A DNA stretch of 64,000 nucleotides from Opitutaceae bacterium (GCA_015075305.1 JABTUS010000005.1:124001-188000), one strand, 5' to 3'; positions 9,477 through 20,243 are shown, numbered from the stretch's first letter. The notes: generated by a model from the sequence alone, not told the origin. Translations and numbers: made by a program.

Positions 9477-10904
9477 CTAGAAGCGCCTGCCATGACTGCC
9501 ACTGAAGGGATTGCTCGAGGGTCGGTTCGTATTGACTGGCGCCCCCCCCCCGTCGACGGTGATGCTTGTTATCAGGCGTTCGTTTTCCTCAAGTCCACTC
9601 AGAGCCTCCGTGTATGCGCCATCAGTAATGCCGACCCTGACCGAGACGGCCTCCGCCTTGGGGTGGTCTGCTGTTCCGGCGAGCTTGTAGACCGTGCGGG
9701 TGACGGCCTGGCCGCCACCGCGGCTGCCGAAGCGCTCGGGAAGTTCGATCCCGCGCTCCTTGGCCATCGCCTGCAGCCTGGCCATCGCATCAGCCGACGG
9801 AGGTCCGCTTCTAAAATCGACGCCTGCGTCAGCCATGAGCTGGCGCATCTGGTCGCGTCCACCGCCACCTCCCTTGGCTGCCCCGGCGGCCTTCTCGCCA
9901 CCTGTGCCGGCGTGCTCCCGGTTCTCAGTGCCTGTGCCGGATCCTGCTGCATGCCGGGGCGCGGCAATCACATACTCCTCGGGCACTCGCGCACGGAGGG
10001 CGGCATTGGGAATACGCAGGGCATTCGGTCTGCGCGCGATGATGATGGCCACGGTGGCGGTCATGCCGGGCTTGAGTTTGAGGTCATCATTGCGGACTTC
10101 GATGATCGTGGCGTAGGTCACCACATTCTGGGCGGTTGTCGGAAGGTTGCGCAGTTGGACCACTTCGCCGTGGAACTGGCGGTTGGGATAGGCATCCACG
10201 GTGAAAGAGACATCCTGTCCAACCTCAATGTTGCCGATGTCAGCTTCCGCGACGGCGGCCTTGATCTGCATCTTGGTCAGGTCATTGACAAGGGTGAACA
10301 GGGTGGGGGCATTCAGACTGGCGGCGACTGTCTTTCCAACTTCCGCCAGGCGGTCAATGACGATGCCATCGATGGGGGCATAGATGGTGCAGCGGGAGAG
10401 GTCCGTCTTTGCATTCTCGACCGCCGCAGACTGGATCTGCAGCTGGGCGTCCGCCTGCTGAATCTGCGCCTCCGCCTGATCCAGGTCCTGCTGCGAAACC
10501 AGATTTCGTTCAAAGAGCTGCTTGGTGCGCTCGAAATTGAGTTTTGCGAGCGTGTGATTTGCCCGTGTGTTCGCGAGCTGGGCCTGCGCCTGGCGAAGGC
10601 GGGAATCATATGTCGCCGTATCGAGTCGCGCCAGAACGTCGCCCTTCTTCACCTTCGAATTGTAGTCAACCGCGACCTCGGTGATCTGGCCTGAAATCTG
10701 CGAGCTCACATCCGTTGTGATCACGGGTTGGAGATCGCCCGTGGATGTGACGGTCTGAATGATTTCGCCCCGGGACACCACGGTGCTCGCAATCTCAGGC
10801 GGTCGATCGTTCTTGCTTTTCCAGTAGTAGAATCCACCAGCGCCGAGCCCGGCAATGAGCAGGATGAAAAGGAGGATGCCGCCGAAGCTGCGTGATTTTG
10901 CCAT
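9477..10904 (-). CDS. Efflux periplasmic adaptor (MacA/HlyD family)
   Basis: A 475-residue membrane-fusion protein. An N-terminal membrane anchor (about 8-27) is followed by a biotinyl-lipoyl half-domain, a coiled-coil hairpin rich in Q and A at about 100-165, and beta-barrel domains. The MacA hallmark A-P-I-D-G-I-V-I-D-R is present. An unusual insert rich in G, A and E at about 325-365 interrupts the membrane-proximal domain. First gene of the adaptor-ATPase-permease operon. The coding strand has a run of ten G residues at 9551-9542 near the 3' end (residues about 452-455); slippage there would change only the last 20 or so residues. Confidence 0.9.
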   Translation of the reverse strand: MAKSRSFGGILLFILLIAGLGAGGFYYWKSKNDRPPEIASTVVSRGEIIQTVTSTGDLQPVITTDVSSQISGQITEVAVDYNSKVKKGDVLARLDTATYDSRLRQAQAQLANTRANHTLAKLNFERTKQLFERNLVSQQDLDQAEAQIQQADAQLQIQSAAVENAKTDLSRCTIYAPIDGIVIDRLAEVGKTVAASLNAPTLFTLVNDLTKMQIKAAVAEADIGNIEVGQDVSFTVDAYPNRQFHGEVVQLRNLPTTAQNVVTYATIIEVRNDDLKLKPGMTATVAIIIARRPNALRIPNAALRARVPEEYVIAAPRHAAGSGTGTENREHAGTGGEKAAGAAKGGGGGRDQMRQLMADAGVDFRSGPPSADAMARLQAMAKERGIELPERFGSRGGGQAVTRTVYKLAGTADHPKAEAVSVRVGITDGAYTEALSGLEENERLITSITVDGGGAPVNTNRPSSNPFSGSHGRRF

Positions 10905-11135
10905 TTAGTGAGGGATGAGTAAGTTCGAAAAAAAGTAAAGCGGGCGACCGCACGCGCTCCAACAAGGTGGATGTGGAATACTGATCAAGTCCCAGGAGCC
11001 ATGCATGGAACCCGGCTGCTCCTGGCAAAAGAACATCGGTCCACGCCGTTTCAAACATGGACATCCGGTAGACGAGGATTCCCGCAGCGGGGTTACACAT
11101 TCTAAAAACTAATTCTGATTGGCGATCCCCGCCCG
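10905..11135. other. 231-bp intergenic region upstream of the efflux operon
   Basis: This gap lies between the end of coaD and the start of the adaptor gene, both on the minus strand. It must hold the efflux operon promoter. An open frame on the minus strand (10795-11100) runs through it into the adaptor gene but has no recognisable protein character. I see no convincing hairpin terminator or operator. Confidence 0.4.
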
Positions 11136-11630
11136 TCAGTGGTTCTGCCGCCTGTGCGAGAAGGCTTCACTCAGGGCGACGGCCACGTCCTTCGGGACGA
11201 AGTGCGAAACGTCGCCTCCATATCTCGCGACCTGCTTGACCAAGGTCGAACTGCAGTAACTGAACTGTTCATTCGGCATGACAAAGAGTGTCTCAATTTC
11301 ACTTTTCAAGTGCCTGTTCATCAGCGCCATATTGAATTCAAACTCGAAGTCCGAAAGCGCGCGGAGGCCGCGGATGATGGCATCGGCTCGTTGCGCGACG
11401 GCAAAATCGACCAGAAGTCCTCCGAAGGAGGTGACGCTGACATTCGCCATGCCGGCCAGATTTGGCCTGAGGAGCTCCAGGCGTTTCTCAACGCTGAAAA
11501 GAGGGCTCTTGCCTGGATTGTCGGCAACCGCGACTGTCACCCGATCAAAGAGCCTGGCAGCGCGGGCGAGGACGTCGAGATGCCCGTAGGTAATGGGATC
11601 GAATGTACCCGGATAGATGCAGTGTCGCAT
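11136..11630 (-). CDS. coaD: Pantetheine-phosphate adenylyltransferase
   Basis: A 164-residue nucleotidyltransferase, the normal length for CoaD. It transfers AMP to 4'-phosphopantetheine in coenzyme A synthesis. The N-terminus carries the (T/S)-x-G-H class motif as Y-P-G-T-F-D-P-I-T-Y-G-H, and the family's R-G-L-R-A-L-S-D-F-E-F-E block and S-S-T-L-V-K-Q motif are both present. It is transcribed divergently from pgsA. Confidence 0.96.
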   Translation of the reverse strand: MRHCIYPGTFDPITYGHLDVLARAARLFDRVTVAVADNPGKSPLFSVEKRLELLRPNLAGMANVSVTSFGGLLVDFAVAQRADAIIRGLRALSDFEFEFNMALMNRHLKSEIETLFVMPNEQFSYCSSTLVKQVARYGGDVSHFVPKDVAVALSEAFSHRRQNH

Positions 11631-11777
11631 GGGGAGTGGATGATTGGAGTCGGAATGGGGTGAGTGCGGGAACGTGCGGTCTTGAGCAACGACAAGAAGC
11701 TGAAGTCAGGCAATTGAATTGGAGGTTGCCCTTGCAATCATCGCCGGGGGTGGATGTCTTCCGTTGGCTCCGCCGCG

Positions 11778-12368
11778 ATGAACCTGCCCAATCTCATCAC
11801 GTTGTCACGAATTCCCGCAATGTTTGTCATTGTAGGGCTCATGTACTGCGACTTTTTGGGCGCGGCCTCGATGGCCTTCTGGTTGTTCATCATCTGCGCC
11901 GTCGGAGACTGGTATGATGGCCATCTGGCCAGAAAAACGAATGCAGTGTCCACCTTTGGAAAGCTCATGGATGCGCTTGCCGACAAGATCATGGTGATTG
12001 GTCTGGTGATCGCGTTTGTCGACAAGAATGAGATTCCGCTGATTCTCGCGCTCATCACGTTGTGCCGCGAGTTCCTGATCACCGGAATGCGCATGGTCGC
12101 TGCATCGAAAGGTGTGATTGTTTCTGCGGATCGCGGAGGGAAGACGAAGACACTCACGCAATTGATCGCGCTTGGATTCCTGCTGGGCGCCCCGATGGCG
12201 GAGCGTGACTGGGCCCATTTCGTTCCCTTCGATCTGGGCATGCTTGCAAACGTGGCATCAAGGATCGGCCTCATTGCTTTCATCGTGGGCACGGCTCTGG
12301 CTGTCTGGTCTGGCTACCGCTACGTGATGAAATATCGGACGATTGTCTTCAGTGATGCTGGTGCCTGA
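11778..12368 (+). CDS. pgsA: CDP-diacylglycerol-glycerol-3-phosphate 3-phosphatidyltransferase
   Basis: A 196-residue membrane enzyme that makes phosphatidylglycerophosphate. The CDP-alcohol phosphatidyltransferase motif is complete: D-W-Y-D-G-H-L-A-R, then G-K-L-M-D-A-L-A-D-K. The start at 11778 (M-N-L-P-N-L-I-T-L-S-R) is the family's usual N-terminus; an upstream ATG at 11754 is less likely. The next gene, 15 bases on, encodes the phosphatase acting on its product, so the two form a phosphatidylglycerol operon. Confidence 0.95.
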   Translation: MNLPNLITLSRIPAMFVIVGLMYCDFLGAASMAFWLFIICAVGDWYDGHLARKTNAVSTFGKLMDALADKIMVIGLVIAFVDKNEIPLILALITLCREFLITGMRMVAASKGVIVSADRGGKTKTLTQLIALGFLLGAPMAERDWAHFVPFDLGMLANVASRIGLIAFIVGTALAVWSGYRYVMKYRTIVFSDAGA

Positions 12369-12383
12369 GAATCGATTCATCTC

Positions 12384-12926
12384 GTGATCCTGAGGCCGCA
12401 GTCTCCCAAATGGATGCGAATCCTCCCGCGGTGGCTTGTACTTGGCGCGGCGAGGCTGGGCCCAATCGGCCTCATCAAACCGGCACCTGGGACCTGGGGT
12501 TCACTGCTCGGCCTCGCCTACTTCTACTTTGTCCTGGACAGGCTCGAAACGCCTGCGGCCATTGCAGCCAATATTATCGGCATAGTACTGGCCGTCTACC
12601 TCTGCGGGGAAGCGGAGGTGCGGCTGGACGAGCATGATCCTGGTGAGGTCGTGCTGGACGAGTTCGTCGCGATGCCGCTTTGCTTCATGGGCTGGACACG
12701 CGTGCAGGAGATTGCCGAGCCGTGGGGAATACTTCTGTGCGGATTCGCGGTGTTTCGCTTTCTTGACATCCTGAAGCCGTTTGGCATCCGGCGCCTGCAA
12801 ATGCTGCCGAGCGGCTGGGGAGTGGTGATGGACGACCTCGCCGCAGCGCTGGTTGCATGCGGATTCATGCACTTCATCCACTACATCTGGCCCGAGTTGC
12901 TCCTGGAACTGCGCCCGCCCGCCTAA
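12384..12926 (+). CDS. pgpA: Phosphatidylglycerophosphatase A
   Basis: A 180-residue membrane phosphatase that completes phosphatidylglycerol synthesis. It shows the PgpA pattern: G-P-I-G-L-I-K-P-A-P-G-T-W-G-S at about 26-40, then H-D-P-G-E-V-V-L-D-E-F-V-A and F-R-F-L-D-I-L-K-P-F-G-I. Start taken at the GTG at 12384. It follows pgsA at 15 bases and ends 18 bases from the convergent aroQ, with no terminator visible between them. Confidence 0.94.
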   Translation: MILRPQSPKWMRILPRWLVLGAARLGPIGLIKPAPGTWGSLLGLAYFYFVLDRLETPAAIAANIIGIVLAVYLCGEAEVRLDEHDPGEVVLDEFVAMPLCFMGWTRVQEIAEPWGILLCGFAVFRFLDILKPFGIRRLQMLPSGWGVVMDDLAAALVACGFMHFIHYIWPELLLELRPPA

Positions 12927-12943
12927 CAGCCAGTCGGTGCCGT

Positions 12944-13372
12944 TCAGCGGTTGAGAAGGAAGCGCACCGCGGCAAAGTAGCCTTCGATCCCCAGTCCCGT
13001 TATGACGCCGATGGAGGCTGGGGCAGTGAGGGACTTTTGCCGAAATTCCTCCCGGCGGTGGACGTTTGAGATATGCACCTCAACCACGGGAATTGCTGAG
13101 CCCAGCAGGGAATCCCGCAGTGCCACGCTCGTATGAGTCAACCCGCCTGGATTGATCACGAGTCCATCGATTCTGGCGTCAGCCCAGGCGGCGATGCGAT
13201 CAATGATTGCTCCCTCGTGATTGGATTGGAAAAATTCAAGGCTGGCCCGTGTGGCGAACTCCGAGCGCAGAGCCGTTTCGAGGTCTGCGAGAGTGGTGCG
13301 TCCATAGACATCAGGCTCACGCTTGCCCAGGCGATCCAGATTCGGACCATTGAGGATGGCGATGGTTTTCAT
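12944..13372 (-). CDS. aroQ: 3-dehydroquinate dehydratase, type II
   Basis: A 142-residue shikimate-pathway enzyme. The N-terminus I-L-N-G-P-N-L-D-R-L-G-K-R-E-P, the catalytic tyrosine in D-V-Y-G, Q-S-N-H-E-G and N-P-G-G-L-T-H-T-S-V are all present. The catalytic histidine lies in V-E-V-H-I-S-N. An upstream open frame reaches 13606 but overlaps the Nif3-like gene and has no homology, so the start is set at 13372, 67 bases after that gene. Confidence 0.96.
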   Translation of the reverse strand: MKTIAILNGPNLDRLGKREPDVYGRTTLADLETALRSEFATRASLEFFQSNHEGAIIDRIAAWADARIDGLVINPGGLTHTSVALRDSLLGSAIPVVEVHISNVHRREEFRQKSLTAPASIGVITGLGIEGYFAAVRFLLNR

Positions 13373-13439
13373 CGTGCAGGTGGGAGAAAACCCGCGAATG
13401 CCACCCGGGCGCAAACCTTTGTTGAGATCGCTGCCATGG

Positions 13440-14192
13440 CTAGAGTGGATTGTCGGTCGCGATGAACTCCCATGGCAGCCCGAACCTCGTCGCCACTTCG
13501 GCGGCGAGTGCCTGCACGGCATGGACTTCGGTGGCGTAGTGCCCGCACAGGTAGAGATTGAGGCGGTTTTCCTGCGCAACCGAATACCATTCCTCGCGCA
13601 ATTCACCCGTCACGAGCGTGTCGATGCCTTCCTTGATCATTTCGGGAATAGCGCTGTTTCCACTGCCGCTGCAAAAGGCGATTCTGCGTGGAGATGCCGA
13701 ACCATGCTCGATTGCAAGCACCCGGGCGTACTTCCTGCGGATCTCCGAGAGCAGATTGGTCCGATTCCGCCCGCAGGGTCCCGAGCAGCCGATCGGCTCT
13801 CCCTCACGAATCAGGAACGGCTGATCGGGCGTGATCCCCAGTTGCCGGGCAAGCAGGGCGTTGTTTCCTATCTCTGGATGCGCGTCGAGCGGCAGGTGAT
13901 TCGAGTAAAGCGCGCAGTTGCCCGCGAGCAGGGCATGCAGTCTGGCGTAGGTCGGACCGACAATCGGCCGCGGCATGTCCCAATACAGGCCATGATGCAC
14001 AATAAGGAAATCGACGCCCCTGCGAACTGCAGCGGTGAAGGGCTCGAGGCCGGAATCAACGGCCGCGCCGATTTTGGTGACGGCGCCCGGGTTTGCGACC
14101 TGCAATCCATTGAAGGCTCCGGGGGCATCCTTGAATGCACCCATGCGGGTGCGTTCATCACAATAGGCGACGACGGATTGCAGCGTGATCAT
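13440..14192 (-). CDS. Nif3-like dinuclear metal-centre protein
   Basis: A 250-residue protein of the YbgI/Nif3 family. It has the paired histidines in F-L-I-V-H-H-G-L-Y-W, the S-N-H-L-P-L-D segment, and H-Y-A-T-E-V near the C-terminus, which together build the two-metal site. Database entries often call this family GTP cyclohydrolase I type 2, but the cellular role is unsettled. The start at 14192 gives M-I-T-L-Q-S-V-V; a GTG at 14267 would add 25 residues without homology. It precedes aroQ in the same direction. Confidence 0.9.
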   Translation of the reverse strand: MITLQSVVAYCDERTRMGAFKDAPGAFNGLQVANPGAVTKIGAAVDSGLEPFTAAVRRGVDFLIVHHGLYWDMPRPIVGPTYARLHALLAGNCALYSNHLPLDAHPEIGNNALLARQLGITPDQPFLIREGEPIGCSGPCGRNRTNLLSEIRRKYARVLAIEHGSASPRRIAFCSGSGNSAIPEMIKEGIDTLVTGELREEWYSVAQENRLNLYLCGHYATEVHAVQALAAEVATRFGLPWEFIATDNPL

Positions 14193-14344
14193 GCCGCTGC
14201 CTAACGAATGCGCGGGCAAAGGCGAAAACAAAGTTGGGACCTCTCCGCCGAGCCTCGCGCAATGCACCGCTTGTCAAATCACGGAGCGTCCCGCACCGCG
14301 AGCCGGCTTGCAACGCGTGAAGGGACGGCTTTCCTGCGGGAGTG

Positions 14345-14890
14345 ATGGATGATCACTCGCCCGATTTGACCGACCCTGTCGACTTGATTGCCCATGCCGC
14401 CGCGCGCTTTGACGGACGGCCGACCTGGGATGAATATTTCATGGCCACCGCGGTGCTGCTTTCGACACGTTCCCCCTGTGAACGCCTTCATGTCGGATGC
14501 GTTGTTGTCAGTGGTGGAGACCGCCGGAACCGCATTGTTGCAGCCGGCTACAATGGATTCCTTCCGGGTGCGCCCCACTGCTCGCGTGTCCGCGATGGAC
14601 ATGAACAGGCCACGGTGCATGCCGAACAGAATGCCGTAGCGGACGCCGCACGCAGGGGCATCAGCGTCGAGGGGTGCACCGCCTACGTGACTCATTTTCC
14701 CTGCATCAATTGTGCCAAGATCCTCGCATCCGCCGGTATCGCTGAGGTGCGTTATCGGGCGGACTACCAGAACGACCCGTTGGTGGCCCCGCTGCTGGTT
14801 GAGGCGGGATTGAAGGTCACCCAGCTTGTCGGGCGTCCTCGACAGGACCTGATCGACAAGCCAGGAGCGGCGTTGAAAATTCAGGCCTGA
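14345..14890 (+). CDS. Deoxycytidylate/cytidine deaminase family protein
   Basis: A 181-residue zinc deaminase. The zinc site is H-A-E-Q-N-A plus P-C-I-N-C-A-K, and the N-terminal W-D-E-Y-F-M segment and Y-N-G-F-L-P-G-A-P-H-C are typical of dCMP deaminases and ComE-type proteins. It probably supplies dUMP for thymidylate synthesis. A GTG at 14342 directly precedes the ATG used here. Divergent from the Nif3-like gene, and 46 bases ahead of yqgE. Confidence 0.92.
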   Translation: MDDHSPDLTDPVDLIAHAAARFDGRPTWDEYFMATAVLLSTRSPCERLHVGCVVVSGGDRRNRIVAAGYNGFLPGAPHCSRVRDGHEQATVHAEQNAVADAARRGISVEGCTAYVTHFPCINCAKILASAGIAEVRYRADYQNDPLVAPLLVEAGLKVTQLVGRPRQDLIDKPGAALKIQA

Positions 14891-14936
14891 TGCAAGCAAT
14901 TCCGTATCCGCCATGCGATCTGGAGTGAAAAAGACA

Positions 14937-15479
14937 ATGCCTGAGAAGGAACTTGCGGGTTCCCTGCTGCTTGCGCATCCGTCGCTTCGAGAGCCGAGTT
15001 TTCGGCGCACGGTAATCCTATTGTCCTCCCATACGAGCGATGGAGCCATGGGAGTGGTCCTGAATCGCCCGCTGGGTCGGACTCTTGGCTCCCTCAATTC
15101 CTCCTTCGCATTGAGTTCCCTTGCTGACGTGCCCGTGTTTTCCGGTGGCCCCGTGCAGAAAGATCAGGTGATTCTCTGCGCGTGGCAGATCCAGCCGGAG
15201 GGCGAGGGGTTTCGGCTCTATTTCGGAATCGATGCAGAAAAGGCGGAGCATTTGCGCACAATGGGCGGCATGGAGCTTCGCGCCTTCCTGGGGTATTCCG
15301 GGTGGGGGGAAGGCCAGTTGGAGGGGGAACTCGAACACGAAAGCTGGGTCGTGGCCCCAATAGGCCCCAATCTTCTCGAATTGGAGGCCAATGAGGGCTT
15401 GTGGCGGGGACTGCTGTTTGCGCTGGATCCCGACTGGCGGATTCTTGCCGATGAGCCGGACGACCCCAGCGTCAACTGA
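14937..15479 (+). CDS. YqgE/AlgH family protein
   Basis: A 180-residue conserved protein. Family marks are F-R-R-T-V-I-L-L near the N-terminus, D-G-A-M-G-V-V-L-N-R-P-L-G, P-V-F-S-G-G-P-V, and F-L-G-Y-S-G-W-G-E-G-Q-L-E-G-E-L. YqgE/AlgH proteins have no firmly established biochemical function. ATG 14937 is preferred because GGAG lies 11 bases upstream; ATG 14913 is also in frame. It converges on gdhA. Confidence 0.92.
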   Translation: MPEKELAGSLLLAHPSLREPSFRRTVILLSSHTSDGAMGVVLNRPLGRTLGSLNSSFALSSLADVPVFSGGPVQKDQVILCAWQIQPEGEGFRLYFGIDAEKAEHLRTMGGMELRAFLGYSGWGEGQLEGELEHESWVVAPIGPNLLELEANEGLWRGLLFALDPDWRILADEPDDPSVN

Positions 15480-15557
15480 CTGCGGCCACGGGCGCTGAAT
15501 CAGGCGCTGATGTTGCGCCAGCGCTGGCGGCGATGGCTGTACGGACCAGGGGAGTAG

Positions 15558-17217
<1,660 letters not shown>

Positions 17218-18639
17218 ATGAGTGCGTCGACGGGAGCGGGCTCGTTCAAGAGGAGCACGGGCTGGAGGGCTGCCGCGTCCGTGTTCTCAGTCATCATGGC
17301 GGCACTGGCGTCATTTTGGGCGGGAAATTCCGGCGCACCCCGCGAAATCGCGTTCATGTCCGGAATCTTCGTGCTGGCGGCCAGCCTATGGACAACGCAG
17401 GCCGTGCCGTTGTTTGCCACGGCGTTGATTGTGATCGTGCTGGAAATTCTGACACTCGCCAATCCTGGCGGCTGGCCTGGACTGGGATTCGCCAGCGGAG
17501 AGTCCCCATCCTATCTGGAGATAATCCGTGTAGCGGCGGATCCGGCGTTGCTGCTGTTTTTCGGTGGATTCGTCCTTGCGGAAGCGGCGGTGAAGGAAGG
17601 AGTGGACCGCGTCGTTTCCGGCTGGTTGCTCAACCCCTTTGGCACCCGCCCCTCCCGCGTGCTGCTTGGAGTGATGCTTGTCACACTGACATTCGGCATG
17701 TGGATGAGCAATACCGCCACGGCCGCAATGATGCTCGCCCTGCTGACACCTGCGATTGCGGGCATGCCGCGACAGGAGCCATTCAGGAAGGCCCTCATCC
17801 TCGGCGTCGCCTTTTCGGCCAATCTCAGCGGACTGTGCACACCGATTGCCTCGCCTCCGAATGCGGTGGCAATTGGATTTCTTCGCAGCGCCGGTCATTC
17901 AGTCAACTTCCTGGCCTGGATGGGAGCGGCACTTCCTCTGGCATTGCTCTCATTGGTGTTGGCTTGGGCCCTGTTGCTCAACGCATTCCCTCCTCGATCA
18001 GGACATTTGAAGATTGGCACCGGCCACGACCGACTCGAGGCGAAGGGCGTGACTGTTGTGATTGTTTTTGCAATGACGGTCGTCCTGTGGATCAGCGAGC
18101 GCTGGCACGGGCTGCCCGCAGCCGTGTCGGCGATATTTCCAGTCATCGTCCTCGCCACATCCGGAATTTTTACAGCAAAGGATCTTCGCGCCATCAATTG
18201 GGAGGTGCTTGTCCTTGTAGCAGGAGGCATTGCCTTGGGCGCTGGGATGCTCCTGACCGGGTTCGACCGGGCGGTTGTTCAGTGGCTTCCGGAAGGGGAG
18301 GGCGAATTGTTCTGGCTCACTCTTCTGCTCGGCGCCTCAGGCCTGGTCGGCGCATTCATGTCCAACACCGCCGCGGCAAACCTGTTTATTCCGATCGGCA
18401 TGGCTATCGCGGCCACCGGCGCACTGACTCCGACTCACGCAGCCGTCAGCGTGGCGCTTGTCGCCTCCCTCACCATGCCACTGCCGGTCAGCACCCCGCC
18501 GAATGCAATGGCTTTCGCCCGGGAGGAATTCTCCCTGGGCGAAATGCTGCGGGTATCCCTGCCGCTGACCATTGCGTCCATTCTGCTTGTCCTGTTTGGA
18601 GGCAAATGGGTCATGCGCTTGTGGGGAATGATTCCCTAG
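17218..18639 (+). CDS. DASS-family (SLC13) anion/dicarboxylate:sodium symporter
   Basis: A 473-residue transporter with about 11 hydrophobic segments. Both family S-N-T motifs occur (M-S-N-T-A-T-A-A-M-M and M-S-N-T-A-A-A-N-L-F), each followed by a proline-rich hairpin (P-I-A-S-P-P-N-A and P-V-S-T-P-P-N-A). In VcINDY-like proteins these bind sodium and the carboxylate substrate. GGGAG precedes the ATG at 17218; a TTG at 17215 is the alternative start. Substrate probably a C4-dicarboxylate, but sulfate or others are possible. Confidence 0.92.
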   Translation: MSASTGAGSFKRSTGWRAAASVFSVIMAALASFWAGNSGAPREIAFMSGIFVLAASLWTTQAVPLFATALIVIVLEILTLANPGGWPGLGFASGESPSYLEIIRVAADPALLLFFGGFVLAEAAVKEGVDRVVSGWLLNPFGTRPSRVLLGVMLVTLTFGMWMSNTATAAMMLALLTPAIAGMPRQEPFRKALILGVAFSANLSGLCTPIASPPNAVAIGFLRSAGHSVNFLAWMGAALPLALLSLVLAWALLLNAFPPRSGHLKIGTGHDRLEAKGVTVVIVFAMTVVLWISERWHGLPAAVSAIFPVIVLATSGIFTAKDLRAINWEVLVLVAGGIALGAGMLLTGFDRAVVQWLPEGEGELFWLTLLLGASGLVGAFMSNTAAANLFIPIGMAIAATGALTPTHAAVSVALVASLTMPLPVSTPPNAMAFAREEFSLGEMLRVSLPLTIASILLVLFGGKWVMRLWGMIP

Positions 18640-18667
18640 CCGCCAAAGTGCCGGGCGTCCGGAGATC

Positions 18668-19768
18668 TCACCGGCTCTCCGGCCATCCGTAGGCGTCCAT
18701 CATGACATGGAAGATGCGGGTGTTGGGAATGAATCCATGCAGGCGTTCCGCACCCGGGCCCTGGCCGGCAACGAGAATTTCCTCTCCGGCATGCTCAGTG
18801 CCGACGGCAACAACCGGCTTTTCCAACGGCCTCCTTGTTTCCTTTGCAAGGTCGGCCTCCAGCTGAGCGGCAAACGGCTCGCCTTTCTTGGCGCTGACGA
18901 GTCGAAAATTGAAGGAGTGGTCCGCGGCAAACAGGATGAGCGTGTTTTTCGGAGCTGTTGCGGCTACCTTTCGAATCAGGTTGTCCATGACGATGGCCCG
19001 TTTGATGCCTTGCAATGTCGCCTTTGTGTGCATGTCCCATTCAACCATCAGAAAGAACCCCTTGGGGTTGCGGGCGAGGGACTTGATGATCCCGAGAACG
19101 ACGGGTTCAGGCTCGAAGTCGGGCCCGTCGTAAATGGCAGCGGCGCGACTGGTCCCATCGGGAATTTCGGAGGGATTGCCGAACACCTTGTATCCAGCCT
19201 TGCCGAGTGCCTGATCCAGGTTCCAGCCGGCCGCCTCCGTCGCTGCCGCCAGCTTTTTCCAATCCTTGCCGACAAGGAATTCAGGTCCGTTCCCAAAACG
19301 AGGATGCAGAGCCTGCTCGAAAATCTCGGCGCTCTTTTTCCGTGAATCGACATGCGCAAAGCATGCGGCGGGCGTGGCGTCCCATATCGGCATGTTGGTG
19401 ACAACGCCGGTTGAAAGACCGCGTTCCTCGGCATATTCAAGAATCGTCTTTGCAACCCGCCCGTCGCCACCGTCCGCCGCCGGCAGCAGTGAAAGCCAGC
19501 CATTGTTGGTCTTCTGGCCCGTCACTATCGCCGTCATCCCTGCAGCCGAATCAGTGACCCAGGAATTCAGCGATGACGTGTCCGACAGCGCGATATGGGG
19601 CATTTGCTGGATGAAGAGGCTCTGGGGCCGGTCGTTCTCATAGATGCCTGCGGCATTGAGAGTGGGAATGCCGCCAGCGTCCCCGAGAAAGAGAATCACG
19701 TTCTTTGCGTGATTTTTTGCCGCCAGGCCAAGGCTGGGGATCAACAGTAGGATCAGGTATTTTCTCAT
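18668..19768 (-). CDS. Secreted alkaline phosphatase
   Basis: A 366-residue PhoA-superfamily enzyme. The signal peptide is M-R-K-Y-L-I-L-L-L-I-P-S-L-G-L-A-A. The first metal site is I-L-F-L-G-D-A-G-G, and the nucleophile serine lies in W-V-T-D-S-A-A-G-M-T-A, followed by T-G-Q-K-T. Later metal ligands occur in V-E-W-D-M-H, A-A-D-H-S, and T-E-H-A-G-E-E. The start at 19768 gives a clean signal peptide; 19801 would bury it. Likely releases phosphate from organic esters in the periplasm. No Pho box was recognised. Confidence 0.9.
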   Translation of the reverse strand: MRKYLILLLIPSLGLAAKNHAKNVILFLGDAGGIPTLNAAGIYENDRPQSLFIQQMPHIALSDTSSLNSWVTDSAAGMTAIVTGQKTNNGWLSLLPAADGGDGRVAKTILEYAEERGLSTGVVTNMPIWDATPAACFAHVDSRKKSAEIFEQALHPRFGNGPEFLVGKDWKKLAAATEAAGWNLDQALGKAGYKVFGNPSEIPDGTSRAAAIYDGPDFEPEPVVLGIIKSLARNPKGFFLMVEWDMHTKATLQGIKRAIVMDNLIRKVAATAPKNTLILFAADHSFNFRLVSAKKGEPFAAQLEADLAKETRRPLEKPVVAVGTEHAGEEILVAGQGPGAERLHGFIPNTRIFHVMMDAYGWPESR

Positions 19769-20080
19769 GATGGAAATTTGGAATCGGCCGAAAATGCGCA
19801 TTCGGGCAGGTGCAGACTGACGGGCCGACAGCGGGTGGCAGTGTGCTTAGACGATTCAGCACCGCCGCAGGTTGCAGGGTTTCATCAGTCCATTTGATTG
19901 CGCTGCTTGCAAGATTCCATATCGGGGATGTTTCGAGATCTGACTGCGCGATAAGTCCGCCGATGGGTTGACAGTGCCTTTGTAAGCCAACTGTCTGCAG
20001 CGGCGGGAATTCAGCAGAACCGAATTGGAGCCGACAATCGAGTTGACACGAACGCCGATGACCGGTGTTTTGAACCTTTT
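19769..20080. other. Intergenic region upstream of rpmJ-rpmE2
   Basis: 312 bases between the divergent phosphatase and rpmJ. A TTGACA lies at 20043-20048, with TGTTTT 17 bases downstream, but that would put the transcript start almost at the rpmJ ATG, implying a nearly leaderless message. A second TTGACA at 19968 lacks a -10. I looked for a Zur-type palindrome because the genes encode zinc-free ribosomal proteins, and found none. Confidence 0.3.
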
Positions 20081-20206
20081 ATGAAAGTCGTTTCCTCTAT
20101 CAAATCCGCGAAGAAGCGTCACCCGGCGTGCCAGGTTGTTCGCCGTCGCGGCAAGATCTATGTGATCAACAAGGTCGAGCCGCGCTACAAGGCTCGCCAG
20201 GGCTGA
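20081..20206 (+). CDS. rpmJ: 50S ribosomal protein L36, zinc-free type
   Basis: A 41-residue protein beginning [13 protein letters not shown] and ending P-R-Y-K-A-R-Q-G, the standard L36 ends. The four zinc ligands of classic L36 (three Cys, one His) are not conserved: only one cysteine remains, and the C and H near the C-terminus are N and Y. This is the longer C-minus form. It is followed after 37 bases by zinc-free L31, so the pair is probably cotranscribed. No clear Shine-Dalgarno precedes the ATG. Confidence 0.95.
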   Translation: MKVVSSIKSAKKRHPACQVVRRRGKIYVINKVEPRYKARQG

Positions 20207-20243
20207 GAAGGAACCACTCGCCGCATAACCTCCCATTTGTGTC

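Noticed and set aside
10795-11100. 101-residue minus-strand open frame over the adaptor gene and its promoter region
   Set aside because: Overlaps the adaptor gene start in another frame, has no ribosome-binding site and no conserved pattern.
20043-20071. TTGACA/TGTTTT as a sigma-70-type promoter for rpmJ
   Set aside because: The -10 would lie 10 bases from the ATG and matches poorly; listed only as a possibility in the intergenic entry.
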